This document shows, piece after piece, positions 38,101 through 47,750 of a stretch of 64,000 nucleotides of DNA. How positions within the stretch are numbered: position 1 is the stretch's first letter; each line of letters opens with the position of its first letter. This DNA comes from Pleurotus ostreatus/Saccharomyces cerevisiae fusant (taxonomy: Eukaryota; Opisthokonta): positions 79,426 to 143,425 of the forward strand of contig JAMQCK010000043.1 of assembly GCA_024196135.1 (NCBI GenBank). Reading direction: 5' to 3'. The notes below the pieces were generated by a model that saw only the letters and a list, made by a program, of their open reading frames with translations, searched no databases and was not told where the DNA came from. The translations under genes were made by a program, and so were the position numbers.

Positions 38101-39671
38101 GATAGTGCAAGAGGCGGCGCCTGCGGTCATTGTCTCTGTTCTGACCGCGATGAACAAGAGTCTCTGTCGCTGGATGGAGAACTTGGATGAAGCCATTTCG
38201 GACGAGGACTACAATGGTTATGTAAGTATCTTCTCTGAGTCTCACTTATTTCTTTCACGCTAACCCCAATCCTCAGCTCATCCCCCTCTACGCCGCCGCC
38301 CTCACGAGGCTCTCCTCAATCCCGCCCTCCTCGCCCTCCTCGGACACCCTCCAGACCCGCTTGAACACCTTCCAAGCCCGCACGGACATCCTCCACGCCC
38401 TCTCCTCCTTCCTCACCTCCCCTTTCTACGCACCCTTCCCCGGCGACGGGCCCATGCACTTCGAGGCGTTCTGGAGGAAGACGTACCACGGGGACGCGAG
38501 GTTCTACCCGCATATCTCGGAGCGGTTGGGCAATTGTTTGGCCGCGCTGGATCAGTGCGAGGGTGGGAGTTTGGGGCAGGGGTTGTCGCAGGGCGAGTCG
38601 GTGTCGATACAGTCACCGTCGGTATGGACACTGTCACCGTCAGTACGGACACAGTCACGGTCGTCCCCTCGAGAAGACCCGTGCTTCCCCGTTGAGTTGG
38701 CGAGCGCGTTCAGGACGGACTCGTCGCCGATGCGGTCGCCAAGGACGCCGCGGAGGTCGGAGGGGCAGCGACAACCTTCTCAACCCGTCGGCATCACCTC
38801 GACGCCAGAGCACCCGCGTCTACCCACAGTCATGGCGCGTCGGGTGTCCGGTCATGCGCAGAAGCGGAAGGCGTCCGTGGGTTTGAGCCCGTGTACGCCG
38901 AAGCGGAGGAGGAAGACCTCGTCGAAGGGGGTGGATGAGCAGAGCCATGGTGCTGCAGACGTGAAGAATCGCCAATCTGCGGAGGTGAAGAGCGAGTCAC
39001 CGGCGTCGGCGTTGAAGAGGAAGCGGCTGGCGTACGATGAGATGGATACCTCGGAGGAAGCGCCAACGACACCCAGCCCCACTCCTTCGAGCAAGAGAAT
39101 AAGCCGGATGGACTTCGACGCGGTGGAGGTGCCGGCCTTAGCGCAAGGGCGGCGGGACGAGCGCGCGGAGAGTCCTCGGTTGTCACAGGAGGATTACGAT
39201 GACTGGGAGAGGGGCATCGGGACGCAGGAGCGGCATATGAGTTCTGAGAAGGAGGAGGAAGAGGAAGAGGAGGATGGTACGTGTATCAAACGCTCTCAGA
39301 TTGACGGCGTTAACTGGTTCATAGATGAGGTACTACCCAGCGACGAAGAGGAGCTGGCTGAGGTCACGCGCCTGCGCTCGTCTATGCCGCCGCCCTCTCA
39401 GCCTATTTCTCGGCCGCGACTCGACGACCGCTCGCAGACGGAGCCGGCGCTCTCTCACAGTCATTGCGAGGAGGCGCCCACCCTTCGCCGCGCGGCGACT
39501 GAGGGCGGGTCGTCGGCGAAGCTCGCTGCATTGCGGCAGGCGTACTCCGCAATCGTGTCGAGCGAGTCGCAGACGCCGGCGGAGGATTTGATGGAGGCGC
39601 AACAGTTGACGATTCAGATTCAGGCGGAGCTGAATGAGAGGTTGAAGAAGCAGCTGAGGAGGAGGCGGTGA
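35175..39671 (+). CDS. Divergent Rif1-domain paralogue
   Basis: Large HEAT-repeat protein related to the Rif1 at 55926. Exons 35175-35883, 35924-36159, 36214-37727, 37786-38221, 38277-39276 and 39325-39671 give 1413 aa. Paralogy evidence: the first intron in phase 1, a second exon of exactly 236 nt in both genes, a phase 0 intron next, and an intron before a matching LIPLYAA / LTMLYGM segment. Matched sequence includes KARQTCAIAVWSLYAQNLPW here and NARKTCALAIALIQIQRLPA there, and FDAVEVPAL in both tails. The N-terminus lacks the RVxF and SILK PP1-docking motifs of the other copy. The tail is Ser/Glu-rich and ends in a basic helix (NERLKKQLRRRR). The last intron (48 nt) keeps frame, so it could be retained. 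A role in DNA replication timing or telomeres is inference only. Confidence 0.8.
38609..38666 (+). repeat. 21-nt in-frame tandem repeat in the Rif1-like gene
   Basis: Two near-identical 21-nt units (38609-38629, 38630-38650) and a partial third. They encode a heptad of the type QSPSVW-T / LSPSVR-T in the disordered tail. Confidence 0.7.
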
Positions 39672-40247
39672 GGACTTGATGTTACAGTGCTCCTGGGGAC
39701 TTTTCACGCGGGATTGACTGCTGCATTGTATACTAGACACATATTTATACGTATTTATATGCGCCGACTCGTCCCAAATACGCTGGTGTCGCTGAGATAC
39801 GAGCGGGTCTGCTGGATATTGTGCGCCTATTGTGCGTTGTAGGTCCACACGGACTCTCGGAGCTGCAATTGATCCAAATCGGGTAGTGCCAACCTCACGG
39901 CGCTGATCCGTTGCTTCGATCTTCGGCTTGCATCATACGGTCATGGCTGGATCATATTCGACTTCCTCGAAAGCGAATATCTCTCATGTTTTTCTGCTGT
40001 CTCTGCAACGACCTCGAGTAGATGCTCGGAGCGCACGACAGGGCGTGCCTTATGCTACAATGTCGATTCTACAAACGATTCGCAGAGTCAGCTGTCGGTG
40101 CTGAGCGCTGAGTTTACGACGTGCTTACGATCCCCCGCGTCATCCAGGCGATTCGCACCCAAACCGCGCCCGAAGAAGCCGCCATCGCGATGCGCGGGGT
40201 GCATATAAGGAGCGACGACGACGGGCCCCTCTATTCCTCTTTCCCCA
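39672..40247. other. Upstream region of the CFA-synthase-like gene
   Basis: 576 bp with the Rif1-like 3' UTR and the next promoter. No gene seen. Confidence 0.5.
40204..40210 (+). promoter_or_regulatory. TATA-like box of the CFA-synthase-like gene
   Basis: TATAAGG 44 bp upstream of the ATG at 40248, followed by a CT-rich stretch. Confidence 0.55.
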
Positions 40248-42181
40248 ATGCCTGACAGTCAAGTGCTCTCCAAGGACGCGCCACATCCGCTCTCCTTGAC
40301 CGGCCTTGCCGACCGCGCGTACAATTACGCGTCGGATGCGTTCATATCCGCAGGATGGCGTCCTCTGCTGGGTCTAGCGGAAAATGCGGCGATCTCGTAC
40401 GTGAATCGGTGGTGCGGGGTCGGTGGGGTGCTTACGGACGCGCAGGATGATGCGGAAGATCGACAAAGGGCAGCTACGCGTCGTCACGAAAAAGCAGGTG
40501 TATCAGTTTCCAGACAGACCGACGGAGTATGGCGAGCGCACGGCTGAGATACGCGTCCTCAACGACGCGTTCTGGCTGCGTCTATGTTTGATGGGCGACC
40601 TCGGTTTCTCTGAGGCGTACATGTATTCCGAAGTCGAGTGCGACGACCTCGTTTCCTTATTCCAGGTAAGCCAGAAGCCCGCTTCATTCGAAACCAAATC
40701 GAGTCTCACATCCGTCACCAGATCTTCCTCGACAACCGCCAGAACCTCGTCAACCTCGACTCGCGAATTTCCTACCTATACTCCTTGCCACAAAAGCTCA
40801 CCTCGTACCGTTTCCTCAACACCATCAGCAACTCCCGATCCAACATCTCCGCCCACTATGACATCTCAAACGCTATGTTCGCTGGTTTCTTGTCGAAGGA
40901 TATGACATACTCTTGCGCGATCTTCGCCGACCTTGATGGCGACTTGGATGGATCCGCGAGCCCCGCCACTGGGAGTCATGTGCGCCAACCGTCTAGCACG
41001 TCTTCGGGATCGAGTACGCCTGCGAAGGTCCAGGGAGATCAGGAAGAGTCGAACGAGTTGTACGAAGCGCAGTTACGGAAGTTGGACCATGTCATCGAGA
41101 AGGCGCGTATATGGCCCGGGAACCGTGTACTGGAAATCGGTTCGGGTACGTGTCACGATACTTATCTTTCGAGCACTGCCAATCTTGACTGTTCATTGCA
41201 GGTTGGGGCTCCATGGCCATCCGCATCGCGGAGACCGTCCCAAATACGATCATCGACACCATCACGCTGTCCAGCCAACAGCTCGCGCTCGCGGAGGAGC
41301 GCATCGCCGCGGCGGGCCTATCCCATCGCATCCGCGTCCACCTCATGGACTATCGGGATATGCCACCTGATTGGGAGCACGCATTTGACAGAATTGTCAG
41401 CATTGAAATGCTGGGTAAGTCTGCCCTGCCGTTCTTCTCTATCGAATGATTTTTGCTAAAGACCGGAGGCGTGTTGACGCTGACTTATCGACAGAGGCCG
41501 TTGGTCGCGAGTTCATGTCCACCTACTTCGCCAAGTTAGACTGGGCCTTGAAGCTCAAGGACGCTTGCGGTGTCATCCAGTGCATCACGATCCCCGAAGC
41601 TCGTAAGTTACCCTCATCTCTTTCACTTTCCTCCCACGTTACCGACCTCCAGGCTTCGAGCGCTACATCCGCGAAATCGACTTCATCCGTAAATGGATCT
41701 TCCCCGGCGGCTTCCTCCCCACCCTCACCTTCGTCCTCACCTCCCTCACCGCGGGTTCCGCCAACCGCTTCACCGTCGACTCCGTGGACAACATCGGCCC
41801 GCACTATGCGCGCACGCTGAGGGAGTGGAGGCGGAGGTTTTTGGAGAGGTTTGAGAGTGTGGTGGAGCCGGCGTTGAGGAGGGAGCATCCGGAGGTGATG
41901 GGTGGGGAGAGAGGGAGGAAGGAAGTGGAGGTGTTCAGGAGGAAGTGGATGTGTGAGTCGGACCTCTAGTTGACACTGACGGTGGTGAAGCGGCACTGAT
42001 GATATGTCACGCAGACTACTACTGCTACTGCGAGGTCGGCTTCACGACGAGGACGCTGGGAGGTGAGTAATCAATGGCTTTTCCGTGATAATAATTTGGG
42101 ACGCTGACAACTTGCTCAGACCATATCATCACCTTCACGAGGGAAGGCTTCCAGGGCTACGGGTGCGAAACGTTCGCATAG
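40248..42181 (+). CDS. Cyclopropane-fatty-acyl-phospholipid synthase-like methyltransferase (Cfs1-like)
   Basis: SAM-dependent methyltransferase of the CFA-synthase/mycolate cyclopropane-synthase class, acting on membrane lipid acyl chains. Exons 40248-40408, 40446-40665, 40722-41145, 41202-41414, 41495-41602, 41653-41952, 42015-42062 and 42120-42181 give 511 aa. Landmarks: RSNISAHYDISNAMFAGFLS before the fold, the SAM-binding loop VLEIGSGWGSMAIRIAE, ITLSSQQLALAEERI, FDRIVSIEMLEAVGREF, FERYIREIDFIRKWIFPGG and YYYCYCEVGFTTRTLGDH near the end. A Gln/Ser/Thr-rich insert lies at about residues 235-265. Coprinopsis cinerea cfs1, a relative, is needed for sexual development. Sphingolipid C9-methyltransferases share this fold, but the absent N-terminal membrane pair favours CFA synthase. 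All eight exons keep frame. Confidence 0.92.
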
Positions 42182-42354
42182 GTAGCTTGAAGATATGTTC
42201 AACAAATCAAACGAATGCTTTGCTTTAAACACCCTTCATGCCGCCTTGAGCTTGTCCTTTTCGTACCAATGCTGCCACTCCGCGTGGCGACCCTCGGGTC
42301 CAAAATATACTCCAAAATTCTGCCAATGACCTGATGCGTCCCCTTATCACCAAT
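42182..42354 (+). promoter_or_regulatory. U6 upstream region with a TATA-like element
   Basis: 173 bp between the CFA-synthase-like stop and U6. The AT-rich motif AAAATATAC (42302-42310) lies about 45-53 bp upstream of the mapped U6 5' end, a little further than the usual Pol III TATA position. Confidence 0.4.
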
Positions 42355-42461
42355 GTCCCCTCCGGGGTGACATACGAAAAATTTGGAACGATACAGAGAA
42401 GATTAGCATGGCCCCTGCACAAGGATGACACGCTTTTCCGGAGTGGTAGACCTACGGGTCT
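42355..42461 (+). ncRNA. U6: U6 spliceosomal snRNA
   Basis: Catalytic snRNA of the spliceosome. The invariant core is present without an intron: GGAACGATACAGAGAAGATT at 42385-42404, with the ACAGAGA box at 42393-42399, then AGCATGGCCCCTGCACAAGG (AGC triad) and ATGACACGC. The 5' end forms a stem (GTCCCC ... GGGGTGAC), as in other U6 RNAs. The 3' part ends in a hairpin with a TACG tetraloop (42448-42461) and an AT-rich tail. The 3' end is uncertain: TTTT at 42434-42437 could also stop Pol III. The gene overlaps only meaningless ORFs. Identity is certain; ends are good to about 10-25 nt. Confidence 0.97.
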
Positions 42462-42478
42462 CAATATTTATTTATTTT
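42448..42478 (+). terminator. Hairpin plus T-rich tail at the U6 3' end
   Basis: Perfect 5-bp stem AGACC/GGTCT closed by a TACG (UNCG-type) tetraloop, followed by ATATTTATTTATTTT. Likely 3' end structure and Pol III stop region. Confidence 0.5.
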
Positions 42479-43246
42479 GCTCGAGGTGAGGACAGGACTA
42501 GATGTGACAACCCATCTCACTGCTATGCATCGGAAGGTGACGGATGATTGTTCTTACGGATCCATTGGCCTCACAACTGTATAAGACCTTCTGACAATCT
42601 GCGGGGCGATTGTTGTCGAATTGTAGGTCCCGTTTCGGCAGATGCCGGGGGGCAACGTGGACGCGAATGCCCTCTGGCTGCGCCTTGTCCATCACCACAT
42701 CCTCGACAAGATATCTTTGCAGCTTGCGCCTCGAATTTTGGAGCTACAGATACCTCGGTCTCTCAATGAATTAACTTCAGTCATCTGATAGCGTCCAGTA
42801 TCTGCGCTGCGCCAACGGAAATTGATGTACGACGCCATATAGGCATGGACTTCCTTCCGGACGATAGTCATCCGACAGAGTGAGACTGCATGCTTCAAGG
42901 GATGCGCAAGCCTGTTCCTCCCTCCCTGACCTCAAGCGAGCTCCTCGTGCGTACCGCATATATCGATCGACGTACGTGCTCGCTTATCCGAGGCTCAGAC
43001 GCTGCAGGCTCAGGGAGCTCTACGCTGGGTTGATGCTCACTATCTTCCGCACGCAAGCCCGACCAGGAGGTCAACTAGAACTCTGTTCATACGTGAAATT
43101 TCGTGCTCACAAACCCACTATGGTACAAGGTACAACCCAGATAATCCGATACATGAGGAATACGAGCGTGTCGTTCAAGTCGTGCCCGGCGCGCGGCTGA
43201 CGCGCCGCGCAATATCGATCCGCAAACTTTCCCTTTTCTGTCCATT
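42479..43246. other. Intergenic region between U6 and Clp1
   Basis: 768 bp with the Clp1 3' UTR on its right side. No gene seen. I searched the first 200 bp for a Pol III B box and found no good match. Confidence 0.45.
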
Positions 43247-44096
43247 TTACTGCCTCGAGAACGCTAATTGTATCGCCGCCAGGATGATCTCCCAACACAG
43301 GTCGAGGGTGTCCCACAGAAGCGCATCGCCCATGCCCAGCGACACCATATCTTGCCACAGCTCCTTCGCATGGGCGGCGCTTGATGTCAAGTGGGACAAA
43401 TTGTAGGACGCCCCGTGCGCGAGGGCCGACGCGAGTTGGTGCTTCGTCGTCCCGGATCCGAGAGCGGCACGTATCGCTTCCTGCGTCCTCAGCGAGCTGA
43501 CCATGTTCGCAGGCAACATTGGCAACAGCGCGTGTACAATCCCGTCCGGTCGAAGATTGTACATGTAGTTGTGCAGGACGGGGAACGCAGCCGGTGACGG
43601 GATCATCATGCGTACGGTGTGTAGTTTGTCTTCGCTCGGATGTGCCATTGTGGCGTTGAGAGGTGGCGTGCGCGAGCAGTGCGCGGCGAGGACGATTGCA
43701 TGCGTTGGCACGAGCATCAGGGTCTGGTCGCCATCGACCTTGCTGCAGCCGATCGCAAGGACGTGTGTGGGGTAGTCTGCGCTACGCGAAGGGCGACGTC
43801 CGACACTCAGACGCGCGGGTAGATGACTCTGCTTCATCGACGAGGGGATCGACAGCGCAGCGCTGCCGGCTAACATCCTGAGGGAGATTAGCGCTGCGCA
43901 GCGATCGACGAAGAGAAGGTACGTACTGCCTGGCATTGGATGCGAGATGGCGCTTCACGTACTCGACAGACACGCCGGCGAGCTCGGGCGCGATGGCCTC
44001 TATATTTCCCGCCGGCACCCTAGACAGCGTTGGTCGCTGAAGTCTGTGGGGGAGATTGATGCCCGGGTACGACGAGGAGTGCGATGAGTGATGCAT
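43247..44096 (-). CDS. clp1: Clp1 (clampless)-like sexual development protein
   Basis: Homologue of Clp1, which in Coprinopsis cinerea is induced by the A mating-type factors and is needed for clamp-cell formation; the Ustilago homologue acts in dikaryon proliferation. Minus-strand exons 44096-43927 and 43877-43247 give 266 aa. Matching blocks: LQRPTLSRVPAGNIEAIAPE, LAGVSVEYVKRHLASNARQM, LVPTHAIVLAAHCSRTPPL, MIPSPAAFPVLHNYMYNLRP and ELWQDMVSLGMGDALLWDTL ending WEIILAAIQLAF. No enzymatic motif is known in this family. The splice fuses CA+G to give RQMLAGSAAL, as the family requires. A TATA box lies about 70 bp upstream of the ATG. The CFA-synthase-like gene and U6 are its left neighbours. Confidence 0.85.
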
Positions 44097-44163
44097 CCTT
44101 TGGGCGGGCCCTGTGGCAAGGAGCGATCTGCAAGAGGCGCTGCTTTGATTGCATGGCCCTCGT

Positions 44164-44232
44164 CCCTTTTATATCTACGCGCTTGCAGGAAGGCGCTTGC
44201 CATGAACCCTGAAGCAGCGTGGATATAAAGGG
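44164..44232. repeat. Imperfect inverted repeat containing two opposed TATA boxes
   Basis: Arms 44164-44180 (CCCTTTTATATCTACGC) and 44217-44232 (GCGTGGATATAAAGGG) are inverted copies with one indel and one mismatch. The left arm gives the Clp1 TATA box on the minus strand. The space between holds a direct repeat, GCGCTTGC (44179-44186, 44193-44200). Confidence 0.65.
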
Positions 44233-46013
44233 CATGAGTCCGCAAACGGCAAGGCCCTTCTTCCTCTCCGGGAAAAATCGTGCTGACGCTCTGGTCTTCA
44301 GAAAGCCGTCGATTACTCTCCGCATGGTTACTGTTCCTTCTTACGACTGTTGGTCAACGCGTCGCGGACGTCCGGTCGACGGAACGTCCAGTATCTGTGT
44401 GGCGCTTCACAGCGCTTACTTTGTCGCCTCTACAGCACCAGGCGCTTCCATGGAGGCTCCGAGTCATCTCCTCTGATGTTCTGCGTGGTAAGCTGTGATA
44501 TCTGCCGCTGACGGCCTTCGCCATTGGACTGTCACCCAAAGCGGGATCGCATTGGCCACGACCCGGTGCATGTGCTCGGTCCCTATGGTCTGACGGATCA
44601 GCTTCTCGGTGGTTCTTACATGCTCCCACCCGTAATTCTGGACGCAATACACTTCGCTTGGAGGACTTGCTTTGTGTGCGCCCGCGACCGTTGTTGCGTA
44701 TGGTCAGTCAAGCCTTCCACTTCGGTCTCTCGTACGTGCGAGAACCTTTGGTCATGACATACTCCGCCATCGGTGGTGGTGGTCTCCGCCGATTCCTCGA
44801 CGTGCGACACAGCTCGTGTGCCCGTGAGACTACCACAGTCTACTGAATACTTCGCCATTCTCCACGGCGAGCCCTCGTCTCGACTGCCCAAGCCTTCGCT
44901 TGCTACGATTATAGAGGATCAACTCTCTTTTTTCTTGCTGTGACACGACAAGACCTTCGTGCGTTCGTGAACACGTCTTAAGGTGGCGAGGCCACTGCTA
45001 CCACACGTAAAGCGCGTACTCTGCGCCGGCCATTGTTCCCGATTGAGAATTCATTATGTGCTATCCGGGGATAGCACTCGATCATCGCCAGCAGCGTATG
45101 GTAATATTATCCCATGAAGCAAGCCTTGAACGTTGAACATTCCGTGCGACGGCAAATTCCGATAGCCTGAGTGTCCCTCAAGGCCTGTTGAGTCTATTCA
45201 GTGACATCGTCCTCGATCTAATATGAATTACGAGCTCTGACGCCCACAGTTTTAGGTTCCATCTTGCCCTGATCGGTGGTCGACTGACTGGCGTATCCGG
45301 TGCTGGTGCTTCTTTACCCTCGCGATTCGTGCTTCCTTGCCACTCGTTCATTGAGTCTATCGCACGCAGAATCAGATAGGCGCCCACAATTCGCTGGTAA
45401 GGCGAGACGGCTGTTTAGCTGCTTGTGCGTGCGGTGCTCATGCAGGCGGCATGGTGACCTGCAATTGGCGCGGACTCTCTTCGTATTTCAGTTGTTGACA
45501 GGTTCTGAGGTCCGCCCGAAGGCTCAATCGCATCGCTATTCAGGCAAATCAGATGGGAATTCGAAGCCCCCGGCCTGGTGGACCGCTAAGTTCACGGATG
45601 TCTGAGCCTGCGCAAGTCCATCATCAGCTGCAACGGACGGCCCGCTTTCGTAGCCTCTCGTGGGGGTACATACCCCCAAAGATGCATTTGGTGCAGACAG
45701 AGAGAAACGAGATGACCGAGTACCAAGCTACGTAGAAAAGAAGTAGAAAGACGGGACGCAGAGCGCGCAAAACTACCATACACTGGTCAACAACGGATGT
45801 CCTACATGCAAAACGTCCGATTCCACCTCCAGGCCAGGGCCTTGCGTGCTACAGCACTAGTGTATGACCCAGGTTGTAGCTGCATGCTCCGAAGAGCAAG
45901 AGCGGTTGCGAGTCCGTGCGTCTGATCATGGCGTCAATGCGAGAGTGGTGAGCAAGACAATGATGGCTTACCTTGCTGGATCTCCCATCACGCTTAGGCA
46001 ACGCTCGAGTCTT
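44233..46013. other. Long gene-poor region
   Basis: 1.8 kb right of Clp1. Short ORFs only; none recognised, and no plausible exon chain. The distal Clp1 regulatory region could lie here. Confidence 0.4.
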
Positions 46014-47750
46014 CTAATCTTCCTCCATGTCTGTTTCTGTTTCCGTCCCCTCGGTATCCGTCGCCTCGGTATCCATCCCCTCCGCCTCCGCCTCGGTCTC
46101 CTGGGCCTCCGTCTGCTCGACTTCTGCGTCGTTGTCCTCCTCATCCGTGGTCTCGCCGCCCATGTCCATATCCTCGGGTCCTGCGACGTGCAGCGTCGGG
46201 CCATCTACGATAACAGGGCCCGCCGGCGGTTGAGGACCAGGGGGAGGGGAAGGGGATGACCGGGAGGCCAACCAGCGATGAGTAGTTCGCATGTGACGTC
46301 GCCTTTCGTTGGTACCGTTGGCCACGAAGACGTTCTCGAAGGTCTCCGTGCGCATTAGGCCGAGGCCACGACCACGACGCGCGGGACGGGTCGAAGGAGC
46401 GGAAGGGGGAGGCAAAACAGTTGGTCCCGTGGCGGAACCGCTAGCTTGAGTAGCGGGTGGCGGTTGCACGCCGCTGCTAGGACCAGCGCCGGGGGTGTCG
46501 ACCACCATGTCGTCTTGATGCAAACCCCCTAGGTGCACGCGCTCCGTCGGAGGCTCCTCGCCATTGCGCCCAACTGCATTCAAAGCCGCCTGCCCTTCGT
46601 CGAGCGCAAGTTCGCCCGTGCTCATCCCGGAAACCGCCTGAGCCATCTGTTGCTGTTGCTGTTGTAGTTGTTGTTGCTGCTGTCGCCACTGCTGTCGTTG
46701 CTGTTGTAGTTGTCGCTGTCGCTGTTTCTCTCGCCGTGTCCGCGCCGCGTCCTCTAACATTCTTTTCTCCTTCTTGTCATACAACGGCTTGAGAAGCGCT
46801 CGCAGACGATCAGCTGCTGCCTGATCGTCCCGATTCCAAGCGGCCCTGAGCTCCTTCTCGAGGAACTGTATATCCTTGCCCTCGGCGACTACAGCTGGAG
46901 GGAAGAAGTAAAAAAGCCTCCTCTTGAAATTGTCCGTCATTTCGGGAGTTAACGCTTCGTAGCGAGGAACCACCTCCTCGCGCGATGGTAGCAGTTGCGG
47001 CGGGCGAGCTTCGACGATTCGCCAAGGATGCTGCCCATCTGGTAGATAGCCCTGCCTACCGGACCTGAGACGGGTCTGACACAGTTTATCGTAGTGGTCC
47101 AGCGAGGCGTGATCCCAGCCCGTAAGCCGGGATTCGTACTCCTCCTCGGTGGTATATCCAAGGTCGAGGAGACGTCGAAGGATCTTGCCCGGGATGGCCC
47201 AGAGTCCAATGTCCCGTGCTTTCCCCCGCGACTCCAGGGATTTCTCATAGATGCCCAGATAGTCCGCTACGCTCATCAGCTCCACGTTGCGGGCGTCGGG
47301 AATGTGAGACTCGGGCACGGCGGGGAAGCAGTTATGGATCAGTCTGATTTCGGGCATGGGGTCGACGTCTGCAGGATAGGTGGCAGGGAACGCATAGTCG
47401 CGCGCGCGCAATCCGTCTCGAGCGACGAACTTGCGCAGCCGTGACGGGTTCAGCCCCTCCCCGAACAGTTTGTGTGGCAGGGCTGCGTCTCTGGGGTCTT
47501 TGAACTGCACTGGGAAGGGCTGGCTCCGCCGTTAGTGGCCACTCGACATATGCGAAGACGGTCCACGCACCTGTTGGGGCTCCTTGCCCATATGGATGTC
47601 CACTTGTATCCGATCCTCCAGGAAACCGGCCAGTTCCTTGGTCCTGACCAGATTGGGCGCGGGGTTGATGGAGAGGGTGCCGGACACAGCGGTGCGCAGG
47701 TGCACCTTGAAACCCTGGGGAGACGTGATCACGAAGTAGCGGAATTCCAT
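46014..47750 (-). CDS. Unrecognised nuclear-type protein, family X copy B
   Basis: Paralogue of the gene at 29096; function unknown. Minus-strand exons 47750-47571 and 47519-46014 (phase 0) give 561 aa. N-terminal module RYFVITSPQGFKVHLRTAVS, then the core at about 167-227: WAIPGKILRRLLDLGYTT, EEYESRLTGWDHASL, LCQTRLRSGRQGYLPDGQHP and WR. Between module and core the sequence has diverged strongly from copy A. Downstream it differs too: a basic, probably coiled helix with a Gln-rich run (about residues 340-365), Pro/Ser-rich linkers, a basic RPARRGRGLG patch and a Glu/Thr-rich acidic tail ending in MEED. Basic patches and acidic tail suggest a nuclear protein. Confidence 0.8.
46647..46726 (-). 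repeat. Interrupted CAG/CAA repeat coding for poly-glutamine
   Basis: Trinucleotide repeat on the minus strand inside family X copy B. It codes for a Gln-rich segment broken by Arg, Trp and Leu. Confidence 0.75.

Noticed and set aside
45550..45580. Second T-loop-like string (CTTCGAATTCC on the minus strand)
   Set aside because: The flanks cannot be folded into a cloverleaf.
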